38,926 nucleotides of DNA, taken from contig CATLAL010000024.1 in the NCBI GenBank assembly GCA_949878425.1, forward strand, positions 1-38,926. Reading direction: 5' to 3'. The stretch is from an uncultured Oscillospiraceae bacterium (GTDB lineage Bacteria; Bacillota; Clostridia; Oscillospirales; Oscillospiraceae). The position numbers and the translations under genes were made by a program. The notes under the pieces are model-generated. The model saw nothing but the letters and a program-made list of their open reading frames with translations, did no database searches and was not told where the DNA came from. Positions 22,265-30,319 of this stretch are shown piece after piece (the stretch's first letter is position 1; every line of letters begins with the position of its first letter).

Positions 22265-23185
22265 TCAAAATTGGGTCTTTGCGTACTCCCGCAGGATATG
22301 AACGGCGTGGCTGGCGTACTCATTATAGACAAAGCTGTCATAGGGGTCGACCTCCCGGGCCTTGTCCTCGGTGGTGTGCCACATCTTAGTGTAGTCCGCG
22401 ATGTACTGCTCGTAGTCCGCCTCCGTGACGGTAAAGCCGTCGGACTGGGCGTAATACTTTCCCAGCAGGTGCATCAGCAGGGTATCCCACTCGTCCCGCT
22501 GGAGCATAGCCACCAGCTCGTGGTAGCTCTTGACCGGGATGCGGCCCTCAAAATCCCTCTCCGTGGCCTCCTCCATGACGATGCCCTCCTGACGGAAGAG
22601 CACCCGGCAGCGCTCCAGCTTCTGCCGCATGCCGGCCTGCCAGTCCTCCTTGAAGAGGACGAACTCCGTCTCCGCCAGCATCCGCTCCCGCAGATGCTGG
22701 AACGGCTCCCAGACCGCCTGCTCCAGGTACTTCTCCTTCTGCTGGACCAGCAGGTACGCCCGGTACTCCTCCAGATTGGACACGCCCTCCAGCCCCAGAG
22801 CCTCCGCCATGGCGTCCGTCAGCTCAGGAACCACCCGGTTCATCACGGACCGGACCGTGAGGGACACCCTACCCTCCGGCAGGTCAATCTCCCTCGTCTC
22901 GCCCGTGCTCATCCCGATGGACAGCGCCTCCAGCTCCTTGTGGAACATGCTGCTGCCGGCCACGAACCGGACGTTCTCCCTGTTGAACCGGGGACAGCCG
23001 GACCGCAGCGCGCACAGCACCTGGTCTCCGGAGGAGACCGCCGTGCCCGCCTCCCAGCGGACATGGGGGTTGGCCAGCCGCCGCAGCTCCCCTTCCAGGG
23101 CCTCCTCGTCGGGAACAAACGGCTTGACGTAGGGCTTGATGTCAATGCTCCGGAAGTCCTTTGCGTGCAGTACTCTCGATTTCAT
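22265..23185 (-). CDS. Trigger-factor-like chaperone lacking the ribosome-binding domain
   Basis: This 306-aa protein starts at the linker before the FKBP domain of trigger factor. It has a reduced FKBP-like segment (SSGDQVLCALRSG, VAGSSMFHKELEALSIGMST, REIDLPEGRVSLTVRSV). The typical transition VPELTDAMAEALGL-NLEEYRAYL follows, and then a helical C-terminal chaperone arm. The ribosome-docking N-terminal domain and the middle loop of the FKBP domain are absent; normal trigger factor is ~430 aa. ATG is preceded by AAGGAGG and by a good promoter. Linkage to thioredoxin suggests a folding or redox role; peptidyl-prolyl isomerase activity is doubtful. Confidence 0.7.
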   Translation of the reverse strand: MKSRVLHAKDFRSIDIKPYVKPFVPDEEALEGELRRLANPHVRWEAGTAVSSGDQVLCALRSGCPRFNRENVRFVAGSSMFHKELEALSIGMSTGETREIDLPEGRVSLTVRSVMNRVVPELTDAMAEALGLEGVSNLEEYRAYLLVQQKEKYLEQAVWEPFQHLRERMLAETEFVLFKEDWQAGMRQKLERCRVLFRQEGIVMEEATERDFEGRIPVKSYHELVAMLQRDEWDTLLMHLLGKYYAQSDGFTVTEADYEQYIADYTKMWHTTEDKAREVDPYDSFVYNEYASHAVHILREYAKTQF

Positions 23186-23218
23186 AGGTCTCCTCCTTCA
23201 GTATTTGATTCTGCCGCC

Positions 23219-23246
23219 AGTATACGGCATTTTTCGGCCAATGCAA
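23219..23246 (-). promoter_or_regulatory. Sigma-A promoter of the trigger-factor-like/thioredoxin operon
   Basis: On the minus strand TTGCAT (23241-23246), a 16-base spacer and TATACT (23219-23224) lie ~34 bases before the ATG. Confidence 0.65.
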
Positions 23247-23289
23247 TAGGCTCTGTGTATTCCGCCCCGGATTCGGTCCATTCTGTACC

Positions 23290-23490
23290 GGTTCCGGCGG
23301 GACAGGCCCGCCGGAACCCAATGCCGCCGTTACTTTTGTGACAACGAAATTGTCACAAAAGTACTCACTACGTTCGCCGAACGCCTGCTACGCTGGCTTT
23401 TCCGTTAAGCGCCGCCGCGCGGCGCTTTGAGCGTCGGGCCGGCTTCGCCGGCTTAGGGCCGGGGCGGCCAAAGGCCGCCTAACGCCTCGG
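23290..23490. repeat. Tandem perfect hairpins in the serA-chaperone gap
   Basis: The 583-base gap 23186-23768 holds no gene. From left to right it has GGTTCCGGCGGG/CCCGCCGGAACC (23290-23318), TACTTTTGTGACA/TGTCACAAAAGTA (23331-23363), AAGCGCCGC/GCGGCGCTT near 23405, GCCGG-CTTCG-CCGGC near 23440, and GGCGGCC-AAA-GGCCGCC near 23464. The second resembles the A/T-rich palindromes elsewhere. Element B follows at 23545. Confidence 0.6.
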
Positions 23491-23544
23491 GCTCCCCCTG
23501 GAGAAACGATACCTTCCACGTTAAGAAAATATTTTATCGGCAGC

Positions 23545-23714
23545 CTAGGGCTTGTTTGAAAAATGTTAACACGCCCAAGCAGTGGGTCTTTTTCCGCCAT
23601 GTATTGCCAATTTCCCTTGCAATACATCCAGTATGCCGGCGTCAAATTGGCTTCGCCTGGCGGAAAAATCCCTCGCTCTTGGGCATATTCCCATTTTTCA
23701 AACAGCGCCTAAAA
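23545..23714. repeat. MITE-like element B with ~55-bp imperfect terminal inverted repeats
   Basis: This 170-bp element runs from CTAGGGCTTGTTTGAAAAAT to an inverted right end that reads TTTTAGGCGCTGTTTGAAAA. The arms stay similar through GCCCAAG and a TTTTTCCGCCA block. The centre contains TTGCAATACA..AGTATGCCGGCG, related to the centres of A and C. It starts at the T tract of the serA terminator. It carries no open reading frame. Confidence 0.7.
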
Positions 23715-23743
23715 GGACCGCCCCGCGCAGGCGGGACGGTCCT
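23711..23743 (-). terminator. Rho-independent terminator after serA
   Basis: The stem pairs AGGACCGCCCCGC (23714-23726) with GCGGGACGGTCCT (23731-23743), with one G-U pair and a short loop. On the minus strand it is followed by TTT then AGG. It lies 25 bases after the serA stop and abuts element B. Confidence 0.65.
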
Positions 23744-23768
23744 CTGCAGAATCTGGTATGGGGTTTAC

Positions 23769-24680
23769 TTACTTACCGAAGCTTTCAATGATGTCCACAA
23801 TCTCCGTGCCGATGCGCTGCTGGGCCTCCTTGGTGGCGGCGCCGATGTGGGGGGTGCAGGAGACGCTGGGGTGGTTGTAGAGGGCCTTATTGGTGGCGGG
23901 CTCGTCAGCGTAGACGTCCAGACCGGCGGCGCGGATCTTGCCGGAGTTCAGGGCCTCCAGCAGGTCGTGCTCGTTGACGTTGTCGCCCCGGCTGGTGTTG
24001 ATGAACACCACGCCGTCCTTCATCTTGTCGATATTCTCCTTACTAATGAGCTTGACGCCGTTGAGGCTGGGGGTGTGGAGGGAGATGAAGTCGGCGCGGG
24101 CCAGGAGCTCGTCCAACTCCACATACTTCATACCCATCTGCTCCTCAATGCCGGGGACGTGGAAGATATCCTGGGCGATCACCTCCATGCCGATGCCCTT
24201 GGCCATGCGGCCCAGAGCCTGGCCGATGCGGCCGAAGCCAATAATGCCCAGGGTCTTGCCGCCCAGCTCGATGCCCTTGCCGTAGGCCTTCTTCTCCCAC
24301 TTGTCCTCCCGCATGGTGTGGCCCGCGATGGAGAGGAACCTGGCGCAGGAGAACATGTGGCCCATGGCCAGCTCCGCCACGGAGTTGGAGGAGGCCCGGG
24401 GGGTGTTCTTGACGGTGATGCCGTTCTCCTCAGCGTACTTCACGTCGATGTTGTCCACGCCGACGCCGCCGCGAATAATGAGCTTCAGCCGGCCGCCCTT
24501 GGCCTCGTCGATGTGGTTGGCGCGGACCTTGGTGGCACTGCGGACCACAACGGCGTCAAACTCCTTCAGGGCCGCGCCCAGCTCCTCCGGGGCGTAGAAG
24601 CGCTCCACCACCTCGTGGCCGTTGGCCTTCAGCTGCTCCAGGGCGGTCTTATCCATCCCGTCGGTAACAAGGATTCTCAT
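23769..24680 (-). CDS. serA: D-3-phosphoglycerate dehydrogenase (short form, no ACT domain)
   Basis: This 303-aa NAD-dependent 2-hydroxyacid dehydrogenase performs the first step of serine synthesis. It has nucleotide-binding motif GKTLGIIGFGRIGQALG, substrate-region LIIRGGVGVDNID, catalytic Arg in NTSRGDNVNEHDL, Glu in LDVYADEPA and His in CTPHIGAAT. It ends right after the catalytic domain, so the ACT regulatory domain of longer SerA forms is absent and serine feedback through that domain is not expected. ATG follows GGGAG at 9 bases. It is the third gene of a serC-DUF6440-serA operon ending at the terminator before element B. Confidence 0.93.
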   Translation of the reverse strand: MRILVTDGMDKTALEQLKANGHEVVERFYAPEELGAALKEFDAVVVRSATKVRANHIDEAKGGRLKLIIRGGVGVDNIDVKYAEENGITVKNTPRASSNSVAELAMGHMFSCARFLSIAGHTMREDKWEKKAYGKGIELGGKTLGIIGFGRIGQALGRMAKGIGMEVIAQDIFHVPGIEEQMGMKYVELDELLARADFISLHTPSLNGVKLISKENIDKMKDGVVFINTSRGDNVNEHDLLEALNSGKIRAAGLDVYADEPATNKALYNHPSVSCTPHIGAATKEAQQRIGTEIVDIIESFGK

Positions 24681-24695
24681 AGTAATCTTCTCCCA

Positions 24696-24905
24696 TCAAA
24701 TAGTTTCAGGTATCGTTTTGTCGATTACGACCGTTCCGTTTTCATCCAGCAGCGGCGTGATGCTGGACAGCGAGAGCCCGTTTCCCCCTGCCGCCAGATA
24801 GTTTACGCCCGTGGCCGTATCGCAGAGGACCCACAGACTGTACGGGCCAACGCTGTGGCTCTCCTTTACAGCAAAGCGCTGGTCCTTTTTTTCCTTGCCG
24901 AACAT
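24696..24905 (-). CDS. DUF6440 family small protein
   Basis: This 69-aa cytoplasmic protein is recognised by RFAVKESHSVGPYSLWVLCD, TGVNYLAAGG and ITPLLDENGTVVI, which fit the short DUF6440 family. Function unknown. Its ATG comes one base after the serC stop (TGATATG) and has no separate strong ribosome binding site, so it is probably translated by coupling to serC. Its place between the two serine-pathway genes hints at a link to that pathway or to a broadly used small-protein role. Confidence 0.75.
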   Translation of the reverse strand: MFGKEKKDQRFAVKESHSVGPYSLWVLCDTATGVNYLAAGGNGLSLSSITPLLDENGTVVIDKTIPETI

Positions 24906-24906
24906 A

Positions 24907-26001
24907 TCAGCCGTTCTCGGCCTCGAACTTCTTCAGGAACTCCACCAGGGCCTCCACGCCCTCCTTGGGCATGGCGTTGTAGGTGGAAGCCCGCAGGCCG
25001 CCCACGCTCTTGTGGCCCTTGAGGTTGTCGTAGCCGGCGGCCTTGGTGGCGGCCACCACCTTGGCGTCCAGATCCTTGTCGCCGGTGACGAAGGGGATAT
25101 TCATGAGGGAGCGGAACGCCTTGTCCACCGTGCCCTGGAACATTTTGGAGGAATCCAAAAAGTCGTACATCACCTTGGCCTTCTCGATGTTGCGCCGCTC
25201 CATCTCCTCCAGGCCGCCGATGCTCTTGAGGTACTTAAACACCTTGCCGCAGCAGTAGATGGCCCAGCAGTTGGGGGTGTTGTACATGGAGCCGTTGTCG
25301 GCGTGGGTCTTATAGCTCATGTAGATAGGGGTCTTGGGGTCCAGGTCGCTCTCATCCCGGATAAGGTCCTCCCGGATGATGGCCACCACCATGCCGGCGG
25401 GGCCCACGTTCTTCTGCACGCCGGCGTAGATCATGCCGTAGTCGGCGACGTTGCAGGGCCGGGAGAGGAACATGGAGCTCTGGTCGCTGACCAGGATGTG
25501 TCCCTTGGTGTTGGGGAGCTTGGGCCAGGTGACGCCGTGGATGGTCTCATTCTCGCAGATGTAGACGTAGTCCGCGTTCTCCGGGATGTCCAGGTCGTCG
25601 CAGTCAGGGATATAGCTGTAGTTGCGGTCCTTGCTGGAGGCCACCACGCGGACGTCGCCATACTTCTTGGCCTCGGCAATGGCCTTTTTGGACCAGGCGC
25701 CGGTCTCCACGTAGCAGGCCACGCCGTTTTTCATCAGGTTCATGGGGATCATGGCAAACTGAAGCGTAGCGCCGCCCTGGATAAAGAGCACCTTATAGTT
25801 GTCGGGAATGTGCATCAGGTCCCGCAGATCCTGCTCCGCCTCGTCGATGATCTGCTGATAGACCGGGGAGCGGTGGCTCATCTCCATCACGCACATGCCG
25901 GAGCCCTTGTAGTTCATCATCTCATCCCGGATCTCCTCCAGAACGGGCTCCGGCATCGTGGCAGGGCCGGCGGAAAAGTTATAAATGCGGTTGTACTTCA
26001 T
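24907..26001 (-). CDS. serC: Phosphoserine aminotransferase
   Basis: This 364-aa PLP enzyme converts 3-phosphohydroxypyruvate and glutamate to phosphoserine. Typical start YNFSAGPATMPEPVLEE, MSHRS segment, LFIQGGATLQFA, and PLP lysine in AGVQKNVGPAG (Lys197) are all present. ATG at 26001 is chosen because AGGAGG lies 9 bases before it and the protein then starts as the family does; an ATG at 26085 would add 28 foreign residues. With serA it gives two of the three steps of serine synthesis; no serB is in the window. Confidence 0.95.
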   Translation of the reverse strand: MKYNRIYNFSAGPATMPEPVLEEIRDEMMNYKGSGMCVMEMSHRSPVYQQIIDEAEQDLRDLMHIPDNYKVLFIQGGATLQFAMIPMNLMKNGVACYVETGAWSKKAIAEAKKYGDVRVVASSKDRNYSYIPDCDDLDIPENADYVYICENETIHGVTWPKLPNTKGHILVSDQSSMFLSRPCNVADYGMIYAGVQKNVGPAGMVVAIIREDLIRDESDLDPKTPIYMSYKTHADNGSMYNTPNCWAIYCCGKVFKYLKSIGGLEEMERRNIEKAKVMYDFLDSSKMFQGTVDKAFRSLMNIPFVTGDKDLDAKVVAATKAAGYDNLKGHKSVGGLRASTYNAMPKEGVEALVEFLKKFEAENG

Positions 26002-26056
26002 TGGTTTTTTCCTCCTCAAATTTTGGGGTGTGCGCTGTTCTTCTCCCAGCGCCACC

Positions 26057-26085
26057 AGTATAGTACATTTTCTGGAAAGAATCAA
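26057..26085 (-). promoter_or_regulatory. Sigma-A promoter of serC operon
   Basis: On the minus strand TTGATT (26080-26085), a 17-base spacer and TATACT (26057-26062) lie ~55 bases before the serC ATG. The fit to consensus is good. Confidence 0.75.
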
Positions 26086-26195
26086 CAGGCAAGTAAAAAA
26101 TTATCGGCGCGGGGGGACAGCGCCCCGGGAACTGGAAAAATTTTTCACCTCGCCGCCTCCGGCAAAGGCAACAAAGAAAAAAATGACTTTCCCTC

Positions 26196-26224
26196 TTGTT
26201 TTTACCCGTAATTCACAGTATAAT
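26196..26224 (+). promoter_or_regulatory. Sigma-A promoter of galM
   Basis: TTGTTT (26196-26201), a 17-base spacer and a perfect TATAAT (26219-26224) precede galM by ~72 bases. The promoter is divergent from that of serC. The ribosome binding site AAGGAGG is at 26279-26285. Confidence 0.8.
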
Positions 26225-26296
26225 ATGAAAAGTATGCATCCGCAGTTACAAAAAACCGCCCCGCCCCACAGGCGGGAAAAGGAGGACTTTCTTGCT

Positions 26297-27328
26297 ATGG
26301 CAGTATCAAAGGAACCCTTTGGGGTCACACGGGACGGTCGGACCGTAGAAAAATTCACCTTGCGCTGCGGCGGTCTGGAGGCCGAGGCGCTCACCTACGG
26401 CGGGGTCCTGCGGGCTCTGCGGGTTCCGGACCGGAACGGCGACCTGGTGGACGTGGTGCTGGGCTTTGATACCCTGGCCGGCTACGAGGAGAGCGACGGC
26501 TACATAGGCGCCGTGGTGGGCCGCTACGCCAACCGCATCGCCGGGGCGCGGTGCGTCATCGACGGGCAGACGGTCCACCTGGAGGCCAACGAGGGTGTCA
26601 AGCAGCTCCACGGCGGACCGGTCGGCTTCAACCGCCGGGTGTTCGACGCCCGGCAGTCCGGGGAGAGCTCCGTCACCCTCTCCTACCTCTCCCCCGACGG
26701 GGAAAACGGCTTTCCGGGCCGCCTGGAGCTGCTTGTTACGTACACCCTCACCGAGCGCGCCCTCTCCATCCGCTACGCAGCCGCCAGCGACAAGACCACC
26801 TACTGCAACATCACCAACCACAGCTACTTCAACCTCAACGGCGGCGGCGACGCCATGGGCCACACCCTCTGGCTGGCCGCCAGCCGCTACACCCCCGTGG
26901 GCCCGGACAGCATCCCCATCTCCATGAGCCGCCCCGTGGCCGGATCCCCCTTCGATTTCACCGCCGAAAAGCCCATTGGCCGGGACCTGCTCGCCCAGGA
27001 CCAGCAGTTGCGCAACGTGGGCGGCTATGACCACAACTTCGTCCTGGACCCGGCGGAGGGCCTGCGGCGGGCCGCCCGGCTGACGGGGGACCGCTCCGGC
27101 ATCGTCATGGAGACCTGGACGGAAAAGCCAGGCGTGCAGCTCTACACCGCCAACTTTCTCTCCACCGGAGAGGGCAAGGGCGGCCCGGGCTACCGGGCCC
27201 GCCAGGCCGTGTGCCTGGAGACCCAGTTCTTCCCCGACAGCCCCAACCACCCGGAGTGGGGGGACGTGCTTCTGCGCCCGGGACGGCAGTACGACTACAC
27301 CACCGAATACCGGTTTTCCCACATCTGA
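26297..27328 (+). CDS. galM: Aldose 1-epimerase (galactose mutarotase)
   Basis: This 343-aa enzyme interconverts alpha and beta anomers of aldoses such as galactose and glucose. Family motifs are VVGRYANRIAGA near the N-terminal third, NEGVKQLHGG, catalytic His in ITNHSYFNLNG, GGYDHNFVLD, and catalytic Glu in CLETQFFPDSPNHPEW. ATG at 26297 has AAGGAGG 11 bases upstream, a little far but the only good site; the open frame further upstream has no support. It is a single gene with its own promoter, divergent from serC. There is no galK or galT nearby. Confidence 0.93.
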   Translation: MAVSKEPFGVTRDGRTVEKFTLRCGGLEAEALTYGGVLRALRVPDRNGDLVDVVLGFDTLAGYEESDGYIGAVVGRYANRIAGARCVIDGQTVHLEANEGVKQLHGGPVGFNRRVFDARQSGESSVTLSYLSPDGENGFPGRLELLVTYTLTERALSIRYAAASDKTTYCNITNHSYFNLNGGGDAMGHTLWLAASRYTPVGPDSIPISMSRPVAGSPFDFTAEKPIGRDLLAQDQQLRNVGGYDHNFVLDPAEGLRRAARLTGDRSGIVMETWTEKPGVQLYTANFLSTGEGKGGPGYRARQAVCLETQFFPDSPNHPEWGDVLLRPGRQYDYTTEYRFSHI

Positions 27329-27547
27329 GGAAAACGGGAAAAATTTTCCAGAGGCGCGGAACCTGCCCCGCCCCCTGTGCGTCTATGTACATAGAACCGC
27401 CGCGCCGGGGCGTTTTAACACATCTTTAAAGAATGATGCAAAACCGATGCATGTTTGAAACTACTTTTTCACATTGGTCTGCTATGGTTTTTCTGTAAGA
27501 TGATTCCGCCCGGGGCGGGACCCAATGCGAGAAATGGAGGAAACGTT

Positions 27548-30142
27548 ATGAAACACAAAACCCACAGGCTCCTGTCGCTTCTCATTGCGCTGGCGCTCCT
27601 ATGCACCCTGGTTCCAACGGCCCTGGCGGCGGGCGAGCTCACCGTCATTCTGACAAAGAGCTCGCCGACTATGTCAGACCAAGCCACCGTACCCTATAAT
27701 TCGCGTACCACCTTCACCGTCACACCCAGTGTCAAGCTGTACGGCGATGCGACTACGAACTATGCCCCTTATTCTCAGATCAACTACACCTGGACTCTGA
27801 CGCAGAACGCTACCGCCACTACGGTCCAGATCCAGCTGAGGACCGGCAGCGGCTCCAGCTTCGACGTCTCCGCCTCTGAGCTTTCGTCCGGTTACACCTA
27901 TACCGTCACCTGCTCGGCAACGGCCCAGCTTTCGACTGCTACCGCAACCTATAACGGCACGTCCGCTCCGGTCAGCTGGACGGTCTCTCTGGGCAATTCC
28001 TCCTACAGCGACATCTCCGTCTCCGCCACGGTCTATGACACCAGCGTCTACTCCCTGGATGACTACGACGACGCCGGCGGCACCTCCATCATCAGCCAGA
28101 TCGAGAGCAAGATCGACCGGGACTACTACCTGGAGTATGTGGAGTTCACCAGCGTGCGGGACACCCGGGGCTACCTCAGCGCCACCACCAGCGGCCGCTA
28201 CTTCGCCGACGACGGCCGTTTGAGCGGGAACCGCGACTACTACCTCTCCGATGTCACCTTTACCCCCGACGACACCTCCGGCAGGGCCTCCTTTGACTTC
28301 GTCGCCGTGGCCTACCCCACCCGCAACTACGCCACCGGCACGGAGCGGCGCTATTACGGCACCATGACCTTCACCATCGAGGAGGGCTACGCGGGCACCG
28401 GCATCGTCTACTCCGAGCGGACCGGCAACACCGTGCAGCTGAACGCCGCGGACTTTGAGAACTTCTGGGCCGACATCAATCCCCGGGGCACTCTGGATTA
28501 CGTGGAGTTCACCAACGTCACCAGCGGCAACCTCTACTCCGGCTACAACGGCTCCCGGGGCAGCGACGTGGTGGATTCTCGCAACCCCACCCCCTGCTAC
28601 GTCAATCCCACCCGGAACCGCACCGGCTTGGACGGCCTGACCTACGTGCCCCGGAACAACAGCGGCTCCCAGGTGACCATCCGCTTTACCGCCTACGGCA
28701 CCGCCCGGGGCAGCGGCTCCAATGTCTCCCGCTCCGGCACTGTCACCATCCTGTTCGTCAGCGGCAACGCCACGCCCATCGAGTACAGCGCCGTCAGCTC
28801 TACCAACTCGGTAACCCTGGACCCCAACGATTTCACCGCCAAGTACCGGGAGGTGGTGGGCTCCACGGCCAACAACATCACCATCCAGTTTAAAAACGCC
28901 CCCACCAACGGCACCCTCTCCTACCGCAGCGGCAGCCGGGACGTGACCTTGACCAACGCCAACATCAGCACCTACAGCTTCAGCAGCTCCTCCGGCGGCT
29001 ACCGGATCAGCGATCTGACCTACACCGCCGGCAAGGCCGGGACCACCGATACAGTGGAGTTCACCTGCTACAACGGCGGCACCCCCCGCTTCATCGGCTC
29101 CATCACCTTTACCTCCAAGCCCAACGTGGTGGAAAACCTCCTCGTCAGCTATGACTGCACCAGCAGCAACGGCGTGAACTTCCGGACTATTGACTTCTAC
29201 AACGCCACCACCGCCATGAACGAGGTCAGCTATCTGACCTTCGGCGTGCCCTCCAGCGGCGGGCTCTACCTGAACAACGCCCCCATCACTTCCAGCATGG
29301 GCTTCTCCATCTCCGGCACGGGCTACCAGCAGAACGTGGGCAGCGTCGTCTACCGGCCCGCCAGCGGCTTCAACGGCACGGCCACCGTCCTCTTCTTCGC
29401 CTACAGCTCCACCGCCACCCTGCTGGCCTCCGGCACCGTGACCATTAACGTCACCCAGCCCACCACGCCCACTCAGCCCACCAACCCCACTAATCCCACT
29501 AATCCCACGAACCCCAGCACGCCTAGCAATCCCACCACGCCCACCGGCAAGACCTTCAGCGACGTGCCCAACACCCCCTCTACCTCCTGGTACTACTCCG
29601 CCGTGACGGAGCTGGCCAACGCCGGCATCGTCAGCGGCCGGTCCGACGGGCTCTTCCATCCCAAGGACAACGTCACCTATGGCGAGGCTCTCAAGCTCAT
29701 CCTGCTGGCCGCCGGCTATGAGAAGCAGGTGGAGGGCACCGGAAACAACTGGGCCATGCCCTATCTGACACTGGCCACCCTGGAGGGCCTGCTGCCCACC
29801 GGCGGCGAAGCCCTGGTCCTCACCGACGCGGTGAACCGGGAGACCATCGCGGAGATCACCTGCAAGGCCATGAAGCTCTCCCCTGTGACCGGCGCGACCA
29901 GCCCCTTTACCGACACCAACAGCCCCTATGTGCTGGCCCTCAACAGCGCGGGGATCATCTTCGGCACCACCAGCACCACCTTTGAGGGGAGCAAGACCCT
30001 GACCCGGGCCGAGGTCTGCGTCATCGTCCAGCGCATCAACAACTACCACGCCCCCACTGATCAGACGCCCACCACCCCGGATAACACCGGCGGCTCCACC
30101 GGCGGCGGATCGGACGAGATGCCCGGCTGGCTCCTCTCCTGA
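27548..30142 (+). CDS. SLH-domain surface protein with four Ig/cadherin-like repeats
   Basis: This 864-aa exported protein has signal peptide MKHKTHRLLSLLIALALLCT up to ALAA. A ~150-residue N-terminal region is followed by four Ser/Thr/Tyr-rich modules of ~85-110 residues. Each opens with a phrase like YVEFT, IQFKN or LTFGV, then has an L-D-TY-P phrase and ends in G-TITF. A Pro/Thr/Asn linker (DNA 29457-29545) leads to C-terminal S-layer-homology repeats (TFSDVPNTPSTSWYYSAVTE, GIVSGRSDGLFHP, NSAGIIFGTTSTTFEG, LTRAEVCVIVQRI). It should be held on the cell wall or S-layer. The ATG has GGAGG at 7 bases. Adhesin or structural role is inferred; the ligand is unknown. Confidence 0.85.
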   Translation: MKHKTHRLLSLLIALALLCTLVPTALAAGELTVILTKSSPTMSDQATVPYNSRTTFTVTPSVKLYGDATTNYAPYSQINYTWTLTQNATATTVQIQLRTGSGSSFDVSASELSSGYTYTVTCSATAQLSTATATYNGTSAPVSWTVSLGNSSYSDISVSATVYDTSVYSLDDYDDAGGTSIISQIESKIDRDYYLEYVEFTSVRDTRGYLSATTSGRYFADDGRLSGNRDYYLSDVTFTPDDTSGRASFDFVAVAYPTRNYATGTERRYYGTMTFTIEEGYAGTGIVYSERTGNTVQLNAADFENFWADINPRGTLDYVEFTNVTSGNLYSGYNGSRGSDVVDSRNPTPCYVNPTRNRTGLDGLTYVPRNNSGSQVTIRFTAYGTARGSGSNVSRSGTVTILFVSGNATPIEYSAVSSTNSVTLDPNDFTAKYREVVGSTANNITIQFKNAPTNGTLSYRSGSRDVTLTNANISTYSFSSSSGGYRISDLTYTAGKAGTTDTVEFTCYNGGTPRFIGSITFTSKPNVVENLLVSYDCTSSNGVNFRTIDFYNATTAMNEVSYLTFGVPSSGGLYLNNAPITSSMGFSISGTGYQQNVGSVVYRPASGFNGTATVLFFAYSSTATLLASGTVTINVTQPTTPTQPTNPTNPTNPTNPSTPSNPTTPTGKTFSDVPNTPSTSWYYSAVTELANAGIVSGRSDGLFHPKDNVTYGEALKLILLAAGYEKQVEGTGNNWAMPYLTLATLEGLLPTGGEALVLTDAVNRETIAEITCKAMKLSPVTGATSPFTDTNSPYVLALNSAGIIFGTTSTTFEGSKTLTRAEVCVIVQRINNYHAPTDQTPTTPDNTGGSTGGGSDEMPGWLLS

Positions 30143-30161
30143 TAATTATTGCACAGATATC

Positions 30162-30202
30162 AAAAAGCTCCCCCCGCGCCGCTGGCGCGGGGGGAGCTTT
30201 TT
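30162..30202. terminator. Bidirectional rho-independent terminator after the SLH gene
   Basis: A 19-bp perfect stem from AAAAAGCTCCCCCC...GCC (30162-30180) to GGC...GGGGGGAGCTTTTT (30184-30202), loop GCT, gives a U tract on either strand. It lies 20 bases after the SLH stop and also faces the end of rnfB. Confidence 0.9.
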
Positions 30203-30237
30203 AGCCGGGCAATCGGTTTATGCAATTTTCAGACAAA

Positions 30238-30308
30238 AGCGAAACGAAGTTTCCCACAAAGGTTTTTCTTTTTGGATACTTTTTCTTTTTTGTAAAAGAA
30301 AAAGTATC
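30238..30308 (-). repeat. A/T-rich palindromic repeat, copy 5, with GCGAAAC tail
   Basis: A perfect 15-bp stem GATACTTTTTCTTTT / AAAAGAAAAAGTATC has loop TTGT (30275-30289, 30294-30308). Leftward it continues CAAAAAGAAAAACCTTTGTG and then GAAACTTCGTTTCGC (30239-30253). It begins 11 bases after the rnfB stop. It is the best-preserved copy of the family. Confidence 0.7.
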
Positions 30309-30319
30309 ACCGTACCATC

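Noticed and set aside
22234..22341. Longer thioredoxin start at 22341.
   Set aside because: It overlaps the coding end of the chaperone gene in another frame and adds residues not found in thioredoxins.
26002..26085. Longer SerC start at 26085.
   Set aside because: The extra codons overlap the -10 and -35 boxes of the promoter and lack a ribosome binding site.
26002..26296. Riboswitch in the serC-galM divergent region.
   Set aside because: Leaders are short (about 50-70 bases) and show two plain promoters but no conserved riboswitch core that I can recognise.
29457..29545. Short tandem repeats resembling a CRISPR or minisatellite.
   Set aside because: They are codons for a Pro/Thr/Asn linker inside the SLH protein; units are about 9 bases with no spacers.
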